From contig CM034414.1 of assembly GCA_019925095.2 (NCBI GenBank), positions 1,962,001-2,026,000 on the forward strand: a stretch of DNA of 64,000 bases, given 5' to 3'. Below are positions 30,424-41,905 of the stretch, piece by piece (the stretch's first letter is position 1; each line of letters opens with the position of its first letter). This DNA comes from Dendrolimus kikuchii (Eukaryota > Arthropoda > Insecta > Lepidoptera > Lasiocampidae). The position numbers were made by a program, and so were the translations under genes. The notes below the pieces were generated by a model. It searched no databases, was not told the origin of the DNA, and saw only the letters and a list, made by a program, of their open reading frames with translations.

Positions 30424-30629
30424 GGGCCGCTTGCATAAGGTGGCCTAAATTTATTTAAGAAACACAAAACGTATTTAACACCCTTAAATACAATTAGCGT
30501 CTTGCACAACGCAAAATATGCCGCTAAATACGTTTAAAGAACTGTCAGTACGTTTTGTGTAAAACGTATTTAGGCAGTTTAATATGATTAACTAATTTTA
30601 TTTAAAGGCGATCGGTATGCAAGCGGCCC
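30424..30629. mobile_element. 206-bp Harbinger-like MITE
   Basis: TIR GGGCCGCTTGCATA at the left and its complement at the right. TTA at 30421-30423 and 30630-30632. Interior has inverted AAAACGTATTTA motifs. Confidence 0.85.
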
Positions 30630-30879
30630 TTAGAAAGTACTATCTGTTTTTAAATCAATATGTCTAATGTATTAAACATTTACTTATTTATCTATTGTTA
30701 GTATAAAATGCTTGTCATATATATGTTAATAAATATATTTATTTATATTATTTCGTATATACATATATATTGGTATTCTATAAATGTGTCTGGATTTATG
30801 TGTGTATTAAATTTATAAATTAGTATGTATTTTTAAATTGTACAGTCCTATCACCAGATTAGTTAAGAATTTCTTTTAA

Positions 30880-31225
30880 GCTAGGTTGCCTTTTAGCGAT
30901 AAGGCCGCCTGTTGTTTTGCCAAGAAGTAAGTATTGTAATTAATTACGTATGTATTTATGTATTACGTAGCCAGCCTTCTGGGCACCTTACCCATAGAAG
31001 ACGGTGATCTAGGCTCAGTATTCTACTTATAGTCTTGAGGGACTATGAGTAGAATACAATACCAATCATTTAAGTTTTCTTACATTGTATTCGATTATAA
31101 GTAATAATAATTAAATATGTAATAAATTTTAAAAAATGTAAGTAATATAATTTAATAATAAATTATGCATTTTGTATTTGTATTTGTTTATTTTGGTGTG
31201 CAATAAAGTGTTTGTTATGTATCTT
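30880..31225 (+). mobile_element. LINE 3' fragments (families E and RLE)
   Basis: TTTTAGCGATAAGGCCGCC, then GTAGCCAGCCTTCTGGGCACC (RLE LINE end) and a final CAATAAAGTGTTTGTTATG tail. Confidence 0.55.
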
Positions 31226-31312
31226 TAATTTTTCACTTTTTTGTTGCATATATACGTCGGCCAATAACAATGACTCTATTCTGAAGCTTTACTAAAGCTA
31301 ACGCAAGAATAC

Positions 31313-31695
31313 ACATACATACATACATAACTTTACGCCAGTTCCCTTGCGGGGTAGGCACGAACAACAGAGCGCCATTTAGGCTTATTCTTACACACCT
31401 CACTTGCCTCTTTCACATTCATAACTCTTGTCATGCACGCTCGTCCGTTCTTAAGGCTCCTGACATCACCTTCTGCTAGTACACGATCAATTTGATCATG
31501 GAAGGTGTGTCGTGGCCTTCCATGACTTCTGCATCCATCCACTTTTGCATTGTATATCTGTTTAGCCATTCTTTCATCATGCCCGAAACACCGGCGCATT
31601 CCTTTCCTTACCTTCACCCCGACACTCTCTTTCAGACCAACTCTCTTTCTTACTTCGGTATTACGAACGCGGTCCGCGAGCGTCACTCCGCAGAA
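31313..31695 (-). mobile_element. RTE LINE 3' fragment
   Basis: 117-codon minus frame from TLADRVRNTEVRKRVGLKE to the pol end, lacking a few codons around VERMH. (TACA)n tail at left. Confidence 0.9.
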
Positions 31696-31719
31696 ATATT
31701 AATTGTACATAACTAATAA

Positions 31720-32176
31720 ATTGCATTTTAACTTATATTACATAAATTAATATATAATAAATGAACATACCTAACGCCATATCGCGTTTTTGTCGCAAAA
31801 ATTATTCAAGTTGTTCAAACCCTATAACACAGCACTTATTGAACACTTATTACTAAGTGATTTAATTACGAACAAGTAACATATCATTTATATATAAGCT
31901 ATAATATCGTTGCAGATAATTTTTTTGATAATGATTGATGATTTTGATAATTATGAATTAGTTGTTAACATTCAGATAGCGTTGGAGATCCTTGCTTTAT
32001 ATTTTTATTGCGAAGCTTGTAAATTACCCAACTCATGGAAAGTGGTTACTGTCCCCTGTAAGGGCTTGCAACACCGAAGGCGTCTCACGTGGATCCAGCA
32101 TTTATAACTTAGATCAGATAAACGTCTAGATAACGCATCAATTGCACAAAAACGGCCCAAAAAAAGTGCAGCAAAT
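31720..32176. other. No gene seen
   Basis: Contains a weak family A-like piece near 32035 (GGAAAGTGGTTACTGTCCCC) and otherwise AT-rich sequence. Confidence 0.4.
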
Positions 32177-32294
32177 ATGGTGCACTCGCTTCCCACGCGT
32201 GTTAGTGCCGTTTCGACTACTTTACTGGTTAGAGCATGGTGCACTCGCTTCCCACGCGTGTTAGTGCCGTTTCGACTACTTTACTGGTTAAAGC
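32177..32294 (+). repeat. 59-bp tandem duplication
   Basis: Two nearly identical units beginning ATGGTGCACTCGCTTCCC at 32177 and 32236; one base differs near the end. Confidence 0.95.
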
Positions 32295-32596
32295 TCTCGG
32301 AAAAAAAATCATTATACCGTCCTGCGCTATTAAAATATGTCGGAATAAGGATAAGAAGTCATTTAACTGGAAAACTTAACACTGTCCTCATGATTTCTTT
32401 GTAAAAACATGAAATTTAATTTCGATATTCTAAAGGTTATCCAATTGATTGATATTGTCAGGTGAGAAGTGGGCCTTATTTTCCAAAATTTGGGGAGTTT
32501 TGTTACGATGTTTTTTATTTATGGAATATGAATAATTGAAAAAATCTATAGAAAACAGACATATAATGTTTGTATGTGTATATATATATATATATG

Positions 32597-32724
32597 CATG
32601 ACAAGAGTTACGAATGTCAAAGAGGCAAGTGAGGTGTGTAAGAATAAGCCTAAATGGCACTCTGTTGTTCGTGCCTACCCCGCAAGGGAACTGGCGTGAA
32701 GTTATGTATGTATGTATGTGTATG
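32597..32724 (+). mobile_element. RTE LINE 3' fragment in a (TA)n site
   Basis: CATGACAAGAGTTACGAATG to GGCGTGAAGTTATGTATG, with TATATA runs on both sides. Confidence 0.88.
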
Positions 32725-32951
32725 TATATATATATATATATATAATACTACACAACTAACACAATTTTTGTATAGTTTTATTTTGGTACCTACAAACATG
32801 TTATGAAATTATGGAGATATCGTGTACTAACATTATTTAGTACATTATTGTCATAATTAAGATATACATTTTGTCTATATTCTGTTCACTGCATGTCCAT
32901 TAATTCCAAATACAAGAATATGTTAAAAAACAAATTTTTGTTTATAAATAA

Positions 32952-33262
32952 GTAGGCGTCGTGGTAGCGTAATGGCTAGCGCACGCATCCCCATACTCAA
33001 AGGACGCGGGATTCGATCCTACCCGGAACGTATGCACCACTTAATCAGTTTTCTGATCTAATGTGCATATTGTTACAATTACCACGTGCTAACAACGGTG
33101 AAGGGAAACATCGTGATGCATCCTGCACATCGAGATAACCGATGTGTCAAACCTGCCAAGCCGCCTTGGACAAGCGTGGCGGGTATACTGTCTGTTACCC
33201 CTGTAACGGGAGGCCCGAGCCCAGCAATGGAACATTTATGGGTTGTTGTTGTTGTTGCTGCT
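32952..33262 (+). mobile_element. tRNA-headed SINE (family F)
   Basis: GTCGTGGTAGCGTAATGGCT (A box), GGGATTCGATCC (B box), body as in 21815-22083, and a (GTT)n 3' tail at 33241-33260. Confidence 0.8.
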
Positions 33263-33299
33263 CCTAGCCACAATAGTTTGTGATGTGTTTTGAGAGGTC

Positions 33300-33785
33300 A
33301 GTCAGAGAGATCAAATGATTATATATGTGTAGATAATTTATTAATTACTAAAATAATTATTGAAGTAAATCTTCTATATAGACAGGGGGTATTAGGATTT
33401 TTTCTGTCACCAAAAGGCGTTACTCCATGCGGGAGGGGCAGCATAGTTTTAGAGTAGACTATGGTTGTTTTTTTATGGTTCCGGATCCAATTCAGTTTTG
33501 TTGTTTGATAAAATAAAATATGTTTAAATAAAAAATGCATTCATTAAAATGTACCTAACCTAACCAAATTATAATTTGCAGTAAACCTGCGAAAAATCGA
33601 AATGTGTGCTGGGACACATAGTAGAAGTGAAACTTCAACGGACAAGTGGCAAAACGAATCGCAACGAAATTTTAACTTGAACTTTTACGGGCAGATAGTT
33701 AATGTACTTGTCCAAAATGTTCAAAATTAAAAATATTTTGGTATGATTATTATGTTTTGTACTTAATGAAAATTAAGCACACTAA
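33300..33785. other. No gene seen
   Basis: No repeat family or coding frame could be supported. Confidence 0.4.
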
Positions 33786-33795
33786 CTTTATTTAC

Positions 33796-33976
33796 ATACA
33801 TACATAACTTCACGCCAGTTCCCTTGCGGAGTGGGCGCGAACAACAGAGCGCCATTTAGGCTTATTCTTACACACCTCACTTGCTTCTTTGACATTCATA
33901 ACTCTTGTCATGCACGCTCGTCTCTTCTTAAGGCTCCTGACATCACCTTCTGCTAGTACACGATCAATTTGATCAT
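33796..33976 (-). mobile_element. RTE LINE 3' fragment
   Basis: (TACA)n tail then complement of the pol end to CGATCAATTTGATCA. Confidence 0.9.
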
Positions 33977-34639
33977 TTATAATAAATACAATTATACAAT
34001 TTATAATAAAATAATATTTAATATCAATTTTATGTCATTTATAGCATGAAAATATTATAGAAACTTTTAAATACAATTATATTTAAGGTATGGAAGAGCG
34101 GGATCTTCTGATAGAAGTAAATTTTACTTAAAAGAAGATTCCAGCAATTGTCTACAAATTGTGCATGTGTTTTCTAAGAAATAAATAGTTTCATTTTCAT
34201 TTTTCATTTTTCAAAATTTGAAAACATGCCCTTAAAACTTCAAGTCAAAATTTTGTTGCGATTCGTTTTTCAGGGCAACTACAGATTGTAGAAGTGACAC
34301 CGTTTGATAGAAGAGAAGTTGGGTATCATATTGTATGCAATAAATGATTTGATTCATATTTATGATATTAGTTACGATAAAAAAATTGCTAAAGAATTTA
34401 TTTCACAATAATATTTTCAGCAAATGTTATCAAATATTTAGATTTACATAGATTAAAATACTTGGTAATTTGATTTAGATTTTTATTAGTTAAATATTGA
34501 TTATCAATATGATAAATGTTTAGAAATTATAAAGGCGGTGAGATTCAAATGCTATCTCTAATGATGGCCATCGTCCAATCGGCATGACGCTCCAGGCTTG
34601 ATCCAATCTGCAGTTCGTTCAGACACACCGCACACGATC

Positions 34640-35876
34640 TATTTAAATCGTCAAATCGGCAACTGAATCCGTCACTTGTGACGGATGACGACTGTATAGT
34701 CTTGGGCATTTTACTCGTGGTGAAGAAATTAAAAAAAAATATGGGCCACACACGATCAATTTAAAATCTTAAATCGTCCAATCGGCAACTGAATCCGTCA
34801 CCTGTGACGGATGACGACTGTATAGTCTTGGGCATTTTACTCGTGGTGAAGAAATTTAAAAAAATATATGGGCCACACACGATCAATTTAAAATTTTAAA
34901 TCGTCCAATCGGCAACTAAATTCGTCACGTGTGACGGATGACGACTGTATAGTCTTGGGCATTTTACTCGTGGTGAAGAAATTTAAAAAAATATATGGGC
35001 CACACACGATCAATTTAAAATTTTAAATCGTCCAATCGGCAACTGAATTCGTCACGTGTGACGGATGACGACTGTATAGTCTTGGGCATTTTACTCGTGG
35101 TGAAGAAATTAAAAAAAAATATGGGCCACACACGATCAATTTAAAATCTTAAATCGTCCAATCGGCAACTGAATTCGTCACGTGTGACGGATGACGACTG
35201 TATAGTCTTGGGCATTTTACTCGTGGTGAAGAAATTTAAAAAAATATATGGGCCACACACGATCAATTTAAAATTTTAAATCGTCCAATCGGCAACTGAA
35301 TTCGTCACGTGTGACGGATGACGACTGTATAGTCTTGGGCATTTTACTCGTGGTGAAGAAATTAAAAAAAAATATGGGCCACACACGATCAATTTAAAAT
35401 CTTAAATCGTCCAATCGGCAACTGAATTCGTCACGTGTGACGGATGACGACTGTATAGTCTTGGGCATTTTACTCGTGGTGAAGAAATTAAAAAAAAATA
35501 TGGGCCACACACGATCAATTTAAAATCTTAAATCGTCCAATCGGCAACTGAATTCGTCACGTGTGACGGATGACGACTGTATAGTCTTGGGCATTTTACT
35601 CGTGGTGAAGAAATTTAAAAAAATATATGGGCCACACGATCAATTTAAAATTTTAAATCGTCCAATCGGCAACTGAATTCGTCACGTGTGACGGATGACG
35701 ACTGTATAGTCTTGGGCATTTTACTCGTGGTGAAGAAATTAAAAAAAAAATATGGGCCACACACGATCAATTTAAAATTTTAAATCGTCCAATCGGCAAC
35801 TGAATTCGTCACGTGTGACGGATGACGACTGTATTAGTCTTGGGCATTTTACTCGTGGTGAAGAAATTTAAAAAAA
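34640..35876 (+). repeat. 126-bp satellite-like tandem array, about ten copies
   Basis: GGGCATTTTACTCGTGG recurs at 34704, 34830, 34957, 35084, 35210, 35337, 35463, 35589, 35714 and 35842, a period of 125-128 bp. Each unit has GTCAC..GTGAC hairpin arms (usually centred on CACGTG), GACGGATGACGACTGTATAG and GGGCCACACACGATCAATTT. Two sequence variants alternate (AAATTAAAAAAAAATATG with AATCTT, AAATTTAAAAAAATATATG with AATTTT). Short frames through it are not coding. Confidence 0.95.
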
Positions 35877-35927
35877 ATCTGCGTACTTATTTACGTTTAA
35901 CGTACTAATTTTATGTACGTGTATATT

Positions 35928-36800
35928 CAAATTCAAAAGTTTTTATTCAAAATAAGTTCCACTGGAGAACACTTCTTGAAAGTCATACATATAAGTTAAA
36001 ATTTAATTTTACTTCCTATTCTATGTACACTGCTTCGCAGCGTGATATTGTTGTTAAGGAGAAGAAGCGGCAACAAACTGCCCAGCAACACGTCTAGCTA
36101 AAAAATGTTTCTCGTTATTATTATATTATATTTATATCTCAAGTTCTTTTTTTTTATAAGTCTTATACAGAAGTATGTTACAGAATTACTTTTCGAAGAA
36201 TTAATGGAGTTGTAGCAAACAGTGCATGCTCAGTAAGACCAGGGGCAGATTTAGAAATTTTTTGTTAATATAGTAAATTTAAAAGGCTGTGTCGATTTCA
36301 CTTGTATATTTTGTCTTTTACAGCTTTTTATGTTTATAATTTATATATATTATTTATTAGCAATATTTATGATAGACGTATGTAAGGCGAGTGACATGTG
36401 TGATTTATAATAATATTATGAAGTAATGAAATGAGGTTGTAATGATTGAAAAAGTTCTGTTTATCGCAGACAAGAAGTATGACGCCTGTAGGCTATTCAA
36501 ATTTTACCGCCCCTACCAATAAATCGATAACCTAATTCACAATCATATTAATTAGATCATTTTTTTATCAATGAAATTGTAGCTTTATGATTTGTGTACA
36601 TACCGTGTATAGTCTTGAATTAGACCTCCTTTTTACCGTAGTTTGAAGATTATGTAAGACATAATATATAAAAAAATTGGCCCCAAATTTGCCGCCCCTC
36701 CAAAATCTGCCGCCCTAGGCTCCAGCCTATTCAGCCTATTGGTAAATCCACCACTGAGTAAGACAAAGACACAGTAAGAGGAAAGAAGGTATTATTATTG
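35928..36800 (+). mobile_element. Repeat family J split by a hAT-like MITE
   Basis: TTTTTATTCAAAATAAGTTCC, TCCACTGGAGAACACTTC and GAGAAGAAGCGGCAACAAAC recur at 49475-49790 and 55780-56430. Probably the 3' end of a non-LTR element. The insertion at 36240-36756 separates the last 40 bp. Confidence 0.7.
36240..36756. mobile_element. hAT-like MITE with 8-bp duplication
   Basis: Ends CAGGGGCAGATTTA and complement of CAGTGGTGGATTTA. Flanked by AGTAAGAC at 36232-36239 and 36757-36764. CAGNGG termini and 8-bp duplication are hAT features. No transposase. Confidence 0.85.
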
Positions 36801-38020
36801 TTGTAATAATGATGAGAAGTACTAACAGTTTGTACTGCAACATATCTCCATAAATACCTTACATGTTTGGAAAAATTAAAACATTATACAGACGATTCAT
36901 ATTTCTTGAATTGTATTTATTTATAAGTAAAAATACTTATATTTTATGTATGTGCATTTATTTGCGACAATAAATATTTTTCTTTCTTTATTTCTTTGTT
37001 ACGACATCCCGTCACATTCCCGGAAAGCACCCCTTTCCTGGCAACATTTCCTCCTCCATCTTAATTCTGCGGGTGTTTGAGCTTCCAGAGTTCGCAATGG
37101 GAATTCATAGGCGCTAATTTCTTGAGAATAACGAATTTATTTATTGTAAGAGCCGTCCATTGAAGTCGGTATTCAAAAGTGATTCAAAAATTGATGTTAC
37201 GATTCTTGTGTATCGATGCCGTTTGATGCTTGGAGTCAAAATCGTTCGCGACAGCGGGTTCTAATCAGAGGGCGCTGCGCACACGCACGCGTCTTATAGG
37301 ACGAGCCGAATTTTTAATGGATACCTAAGTATCGTCGCGACGCCGCGGTCGCCGATAAATAGTCCAAAAAACGTCGGAAAACTGCTATATTGTGCCCTAA
37401 AACCGCTCTGTTTGTTTCAGTTATTTGGTCGCTTGATTATGCGATTGTACAAATACATGTGAATAAGGTTGTCAAAGAACTTGTCTATACGGATGCGTAT
37501 TCAAGAAGACTTTATTTCGTGTTGCCATTATTATAATACAATTTTCGTGACCCGTTTTTGTGTTACCAGTCTAACAATACAAATTTGCGTAACCTCATTT
37601 AGTGTTGCCACTTACATATTGGTTTTACGCCATCACGACACCTTGTCGTAGACAAGTTCCTTGAAGTGCCAAATGTGTCCTGGACATCTGGTGTAGTGTT
37701 TGTGCAAAACCGCGCGAATCCGGCCGAAATCCTGCATAATTCCTTACACGATTCCAGTGACGGTAAGCGTTCATTCTTTTCTAATTGGTTTACTAGGATT
37801 TGCTAGGCGGCATCAGGTCTAACAGAGACTCAGGGTTTGCTCCGGCTAAGTAGCCATATCTTTCTTACTTCTCGTTACCGGGCAATAAGGTATACTGTAG
37901 TACGTAGTACATATAACTCAATAGTACCGAGCTATATTTTCGGACATGTTAAAAGCGCGCAACACGTCTACCTTCGATGAAAATCTTCTCTCAACTTCTT
38001 TATATATACACAACTAGCTG
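36800..38020. other. No gene recognised
   Basis: A LINE-like tail (TATTTTTCTTTCTTTATTTC) ends near 37000. The remainder has a 60-codon frame at 37469-37651 without known motifs. Inverted AACTTGTCTA elements near 37478 and 37648 hint at a short TIR element, not provable here. Confidence 0.4.
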
Positions 38021-38025
38021 TAGTA

Positions 38026-38246
38026 TAGTCTCGGCAGACGTTGTCCTGCTCTGAAAAAATAAAAATCTAGGATCCGATTCTAGTGCTTCCTTTTTATTCC
38101 AATTATGAATGTAAGCTATCCGGGGACCCATTTCAACACGCACAAAAAATCATCACCATAGGTCCGCGAGATTAGGAGGGTTTTAGAACCCGATCCCAGC
38201 ACCACTTACTACTTCCAATTGTAAATCTAAACCACCCAAACACACA
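38026..38246 (-). mobile_element. Helitron family I, 3' part
   Basis: TCGGCAGACGTTGTCCTGC to CCACCCAAACACACA, then abruptly the direct repeat of the Gypsy element. The 5' half is missing on the other side of the element. Confidence 0.75.
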
Positions 38247-38366
38247 AGTCTTACATCGTTTATTCATAGACTACCTCTTCTCACTATATTTTGACACTGA
38301 CATTTACAATATCAGGTTTATAAATTTAAAAAACATAATGTGTGGCCTGGCTACCGAGTCGGAATG
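38247..38366 (-). repeat. Direct terminal repeat (3' LTR)
   Basis: Starts AGTCTTACATCGTTTATTC and ends CTACCGAGTCGGAATG; identical base for base with 41906-42025 as far as I can compare. Confidence 0.8.
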
Positions 38367-38396
38367 CGTCTTCGAATCCCACACGGCTATCCTGCA

Positions 38397-38735
38397 TTAT
38401 TCATCTGACCCAGATGAATGTGATACTTCATCTTCATCGCCATTGGACCAGGGTTTCATCAAATCTGCTGAACTGGTGGTATTCATAGGTCCTTCACCAT
38501 TGCCAATTTTCCTTACAACGTATCTGTCATTTTTCTTCTTCTCTATAATTTTATATGGTCCTAAATATTTCGGGTTTAACTTATATCCTTGTACAAATTG
38601 TGTTCTCTTAATCGCAACTAAATCTCCAATTTCGTACTGTATAGCTTGTGTTCTCTTTTTGTTATAAACTTTCCTATTTTCTTCCTGAATTTTCTGAATA
38701 TTTTGCCTCGCCTTTCTATAAGTTCTAATCGTTGA
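38397..38735 (-). pseudogene. Integrase C-terminal remnant
   Basis: In a frame different from gag-pol the minus strand reads NRKVYNKKRTQ, YEIGDLVAIKRTQF, GYKLNPKYLGPYKI and ends SHSSGSDE at a TAA (38397-38399). The GDLVxIKRTQF..KLxPKYxGPY block is the SH3-like C-terminal region of Gypsy integrases. The DDE catalytic core that should precede it is absent. Confidence 0.75.
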
Positions 38736-41581
38736 ATTTCAAATTTTTCTTTACAATTATCTATGTAGTAATCTCTATTAATTAATTCCTCAGTTTTCAA
38801 AATTCCAAAATGACCCTTTTCATGACATTTTCTTATTATTTCATTCTGCATCTTTTTAGGTACAACAATCAGTTTAGTTCCATCTTTAGCTTTACATAAA
38901 ACTCCATTCTCCAGAATAAAATTTTCATATGACTCTTTTTCTAAAATTTTCTTTAATAGTTTTATCTTCAGGTCATCATCTTGAGCTCTCTTCAGACGTG
39001 CTGTAGTTTCGGTAAGTATTAGACTAACAGGATTTCTGCTCAAAGCGTCTACGTGTCTCATTTGGGTTCCAGATCGGTGTTCTATCTTATAGTCAAATTC
39101 TTCAAGAAGGAGTGCCCATCGAGCAACTCTCGGAGGTAAGTCTTTTTTCTGTAACGTCATAGTTAGGGCTGAGCAGTCAGTCACAATTTTAAAGCGGACT
39201 CCAAGTAAGTAAACTCTGAATTTCTTGACAGCTTCTACAATAGCTAAAATTTCTAAGTAGTAACTATGGTATTTCTTCTCAGCAGGAGTAGTCTTTTTGC
39301 TCATATAGTGAACAGGGTGTAGCTGATTGTCGTGTGGATTCCTTTGCAATAAAACAGCTCCATATCCGTCTATACTTGCGTCTGTATGTAACTCTGTCTC
39401 AAAATTAGGGTTGTAAATTCGTAAAACTGGTGAGGAACATAAAATATGTTTCAATTCTTCGAAAGCTCTCTCACACTTTAGATCAAAGTTAAACATAACA
39501 TTAGTCTTCAATAATTCTGTTAGTGGCTTTGCTATTATTGAGTAGTTCTTAACAAATTTTCTAAAATAGCCAGTCAGTCCTAAAAATGATCGTAATGATT
39601 TGATATTATGAGGCTTTTTAAATTTTGCAACAGCATGTATCTTTTCCTTGGAAGGTCTTATCTGATTATCACGAATTATGTAACCTAAATAATTTATCTC
39701 GTTCTGTAAGAAATGACATTTCGCCCAATTAAATTGTAAGCCAAACTCTTCAGCTTTTCGAAGTACTTTCTCTAGTTTAACAAATCCTTCTTCTTCTGTC
39801 CTAGATGGTATAATCAAATCATCTAAATAGGCAAGAACAGTGCCCTCTGACATTAAATCTTGAAAGATATCATTGATAAAGCGTTGGAATACAGATGGTG
39901 CGGTGCATAAACCAAACGGCATTTTCTTAAATTCATATTGCCCTTGTGGAGTAACAAATGAAGTGTATTTTTGACTATCCTCGCAGACATCAACATGTAA
40001 AAAACCATTCTTCAAGTCAAGTGATGTAAATAGTATTGCTTCTTTCAATTTGTCTACTTGATCCTCGATGAGTGGAAGTGGATATCTTTCCTTTATAATC
40101 TTCTTATTTAGCTTTCTAAAATCTATACATAATCTGTAGCTTCCATTTTTCTTTTTCGCTAACACGATAGGGCTTGCATATTCCGATTTACTAGGTTTAA
40201 TTACTTCTTGATCTAACCATCCTTGTATCTGTTTATTAACTATGTCCTTTTCTAGAGGTGACAGCCTTCGTGGAGTCTGGTGTATAGGATCTTCATCAGT
40301 AAGTATGATTTTCAATTTAACATTTGATTCCTTCTTTCTAGTCTTCAAGTTATTGTAATTATCCAATAAATGTTTAATCTTGTCTTTATATTTCAGCTTC
40401 TTGATATCATATTTCTCATCAAATTCTTCTTCGTAGTCATTAATTTGTGTAAGGTGTAATATTCTTTTTACAGAGATCCCGTCGGCAGAGAAAATAATTT
40501 CAACGTCTTTTAATATCGGGTTTCCAAGTATGACATTAACAGGTATTACATCATCGTCGATAACATGCATCAAGGTTTCAAAATGAACGTTGTCTATTTC
40601 AACTTTTGCCATAAAAGATCCCTTCGTGCAAACTTCGTACTCGGCTATTCCTGATAATTTGAGAGTATCTTTAATATTATAATCATTATTCTCGGGAAAA
40701 TTTTGTTTGTAATAACTCTCACAAATCAAATTCGCATCGCTTCCAGTATCAATAAAGGTTTTAACTGTAACTCCGTTAATTTTCGCTTCTTTATATGGCT
40801 TAACAACATCTGTACTAACTTTCTCATCTTGAATTTTCAGTGTCTTATTTGTAGAACTTTGGCATTCTTTTGACTTATGTCCATATCCATTACATTTGAA
40901 GCATTTTATACCTTTAGTACAAGCTGGTGATTGGTGATCAGTTTCACCACAATTGTAGCATCTTTTGATGGTATGATTTTTACGTCCGGTTGTCATCTGA
41001 ATAGGTCTTTGTTGCATCTTGTGTTCTTTAATCTGTGCATATACTTCAAGTTTCTTTCTAAATTGTTTGATATCAGTGGCTCCGTAAAGAATGGCCTTAT
41101 TTATTTCAGAATCACGAATTCCATCAATAACATATTCAATAAGTGCCTCATCTTCTAAATTTCCATGCAACGCCAGTTCTTTCATATGTAAAAAATACTG
41201 TTGATATGTCTCATCCGGTTTCATTTTGCGTGATGCTAATTTCTTGTGAATGCTAGCACTATTTAATTTCGAACCAAATTCTTCTAATAAAGATTCTTTT
41301 AATGTATCCCATGACGTAATAGAGCCTAGCGATCGTAAAAATAATTTAGCTGTACCTGAAAGCAGTCTCTTCGCGTAAATAAGTTTTTCAAGATTATTCC
41401 ATTCCATTAAATTTGCAGTGTCATTAAAATCGGTCAGCCAATTCGTAATAGGGTAGGTATCATCGCCTGTGAACGGTGTCATTGATTTTTCCAAGTCGCT
41501 AAATGAAATTCGTACTCTGTAACCAGCTTCTGAACAATTACTATCTGAGTCTTCAATATCTTTATTTTTCTTCGGTGGCAT
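38618..41581 (-). CDS. Gag-protease-RT-RNase H polyprotein of a Gypsy-type element
   Basis: Uninterrupted 987-codon frame with gag and pol fused. Gag-like region about 30-190. Two CCHC knuckles at 208-221 (CYNCGETDHQSPAC) and 227-240 (CFKCNGYGHKSKEC). Aspartic protease with DTGS at 278-281. Reverse transcriptase about 470-640 with YLDD at 585-588. RNase H about 730-850 with TDAS (Asp734), YLEIL and TDCSAL. The start of the integrase zinc-binding region has His920 and His924. After about residue 942 it leaves the expected integrase sequence and runs 40 codons out of frame to a stop. It encodes the replication machinery of a retrotransposon, but without an integrase core it could not insert by itself. 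The upstream ATG is the first in frame. Confidence 0.9.
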   Translation of the reverse strand: MPPKKNKDIEDSDSNCSEAGYRVRISFSDLEKSMTPFTGDDTYPITNWLTDFNDTANLMEWNNLEKLIYAKRLLSGTAKLFLRSLGSITSWDTLKESLLEEFGSKLNSASIHKKLASRKMKPDETYQQYFLHMKELALHGNLEDEALIEYVIDGIRDSEINKAILYGATDIKQFRKKLEVYAQIKEHKMQQRPIQMTTGRKNHTIKRCYNCGETDHQSPACTKGIKCFKCNGYGHKSKECQSSTNKTLKIQDEKVSTDVVKPYKEAKINGVTVKTFIDTGSDANLICESYYKQNFPENNDYNIKDTLKLSGIAEYEVCTKGSFMAKVEIDNVHFETLMHVIDDDVIPVNVILGNPILKDVEIIFSADGISVKRILHLTQINDYEEEFDEKYDIKKLKYKDKIKHLLDNYNNLKTRKKESNVKLKIILTDEDPIHQTPRRLSPLEKDIVNKQIQGWLDQEVIKPSKSEYASPIVLAKKKNGSYRLCIDFRKLNKKIIKERYPLPLIEDQVDKLKEAILFTSLDLKNGFLHVDVCEDSQKYTSFVTPQGQYEFKKMPFGLCTAPSVFQRFINDIFQDLMSEGTVLAYLDDLIIPSRTEEEGFVKLEKVLRKAEEFGLQFNWAKCHFLQNEINYLGYIIRDNQIRPSKEKIHAVAKFKKPHNIKSLRSFLGLTGYFRKFVKNYSIIAKPLTELLKTNVMFNFDLKCERAFEELKHILCSSPVLRIYNPNFETELHTDASIDGYGAVLLQRNPHDNQLHPVHYMSKKTTPAEKKYHSYYLEILAIVEAVKKFRVYLLGVRFKIVTDCSALTMTLQKKDLPPRVARWALLLEEFDYKIEHRSGTQMRHVDALSRNPVSLILTETTARLKRAQDDDLKIKLLKKILEKESYENFILENGVLCKAKDGTKLIVVPKKMQNEIIRKCHEKGHFGILKTEELINRDYYIDNCKEKFEIQRLELIERRGKIFRKFRKKIGKFITKREHKLYSTKLEI

Positions 41582-41905
41582 CTTGTATGATTGGTTGTAA
41601 GTCTTTCAGTCGTAAAAAATAACCAATTCATAAAACGTCTTCATAAAAGAAAAATAATAGTCTTTATTCCAAATTCTGGGAAATTTTATGCGCTGGTATC
41701 ATTATGCAAATTAGTGTCGGTAAAACAGCACACAATGACTCGTCTTCAATTTTAATTTCGAGGTTGTTTCGTAATCATCAGATCAAAACTCACGTTAAAA
41801 CAATGCTTCGCAGGATTCTTACATGATCCTGGTATGATCCTGGCACGAGCCTCCATAAAGTTGTGGGTTTTGTTTGAAGAAAAGCAAAACAAACTTCCTT
41901 AGAAC

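Noticed and set aside
32952..33030. tRNA gene (also complement of 21990-22083)
   Set aside because: A and B boxes are present, but no cloverleaf with intact acceptor and anticodon stems can be formed; both are SINE heads with shared bodies.
34640..35876. CRISPR-like array
   Set aside because: Units are contiguous 126-bp tandem repeats without variable spacers, in a eukaryotic genome.
38339..38386. tRNA-like sequence with GTGTGG/CCACAC ends and TTCGAATCC beside the Gypsy repeat
   Set aside because: Only about 46 nt, no anticodon arm, T stem does not pair; probably coincidental.
40931..41158. Plus-strand frame within gag
   Set aside because: Shadow of the 987-codon minus-strand polyprotein.
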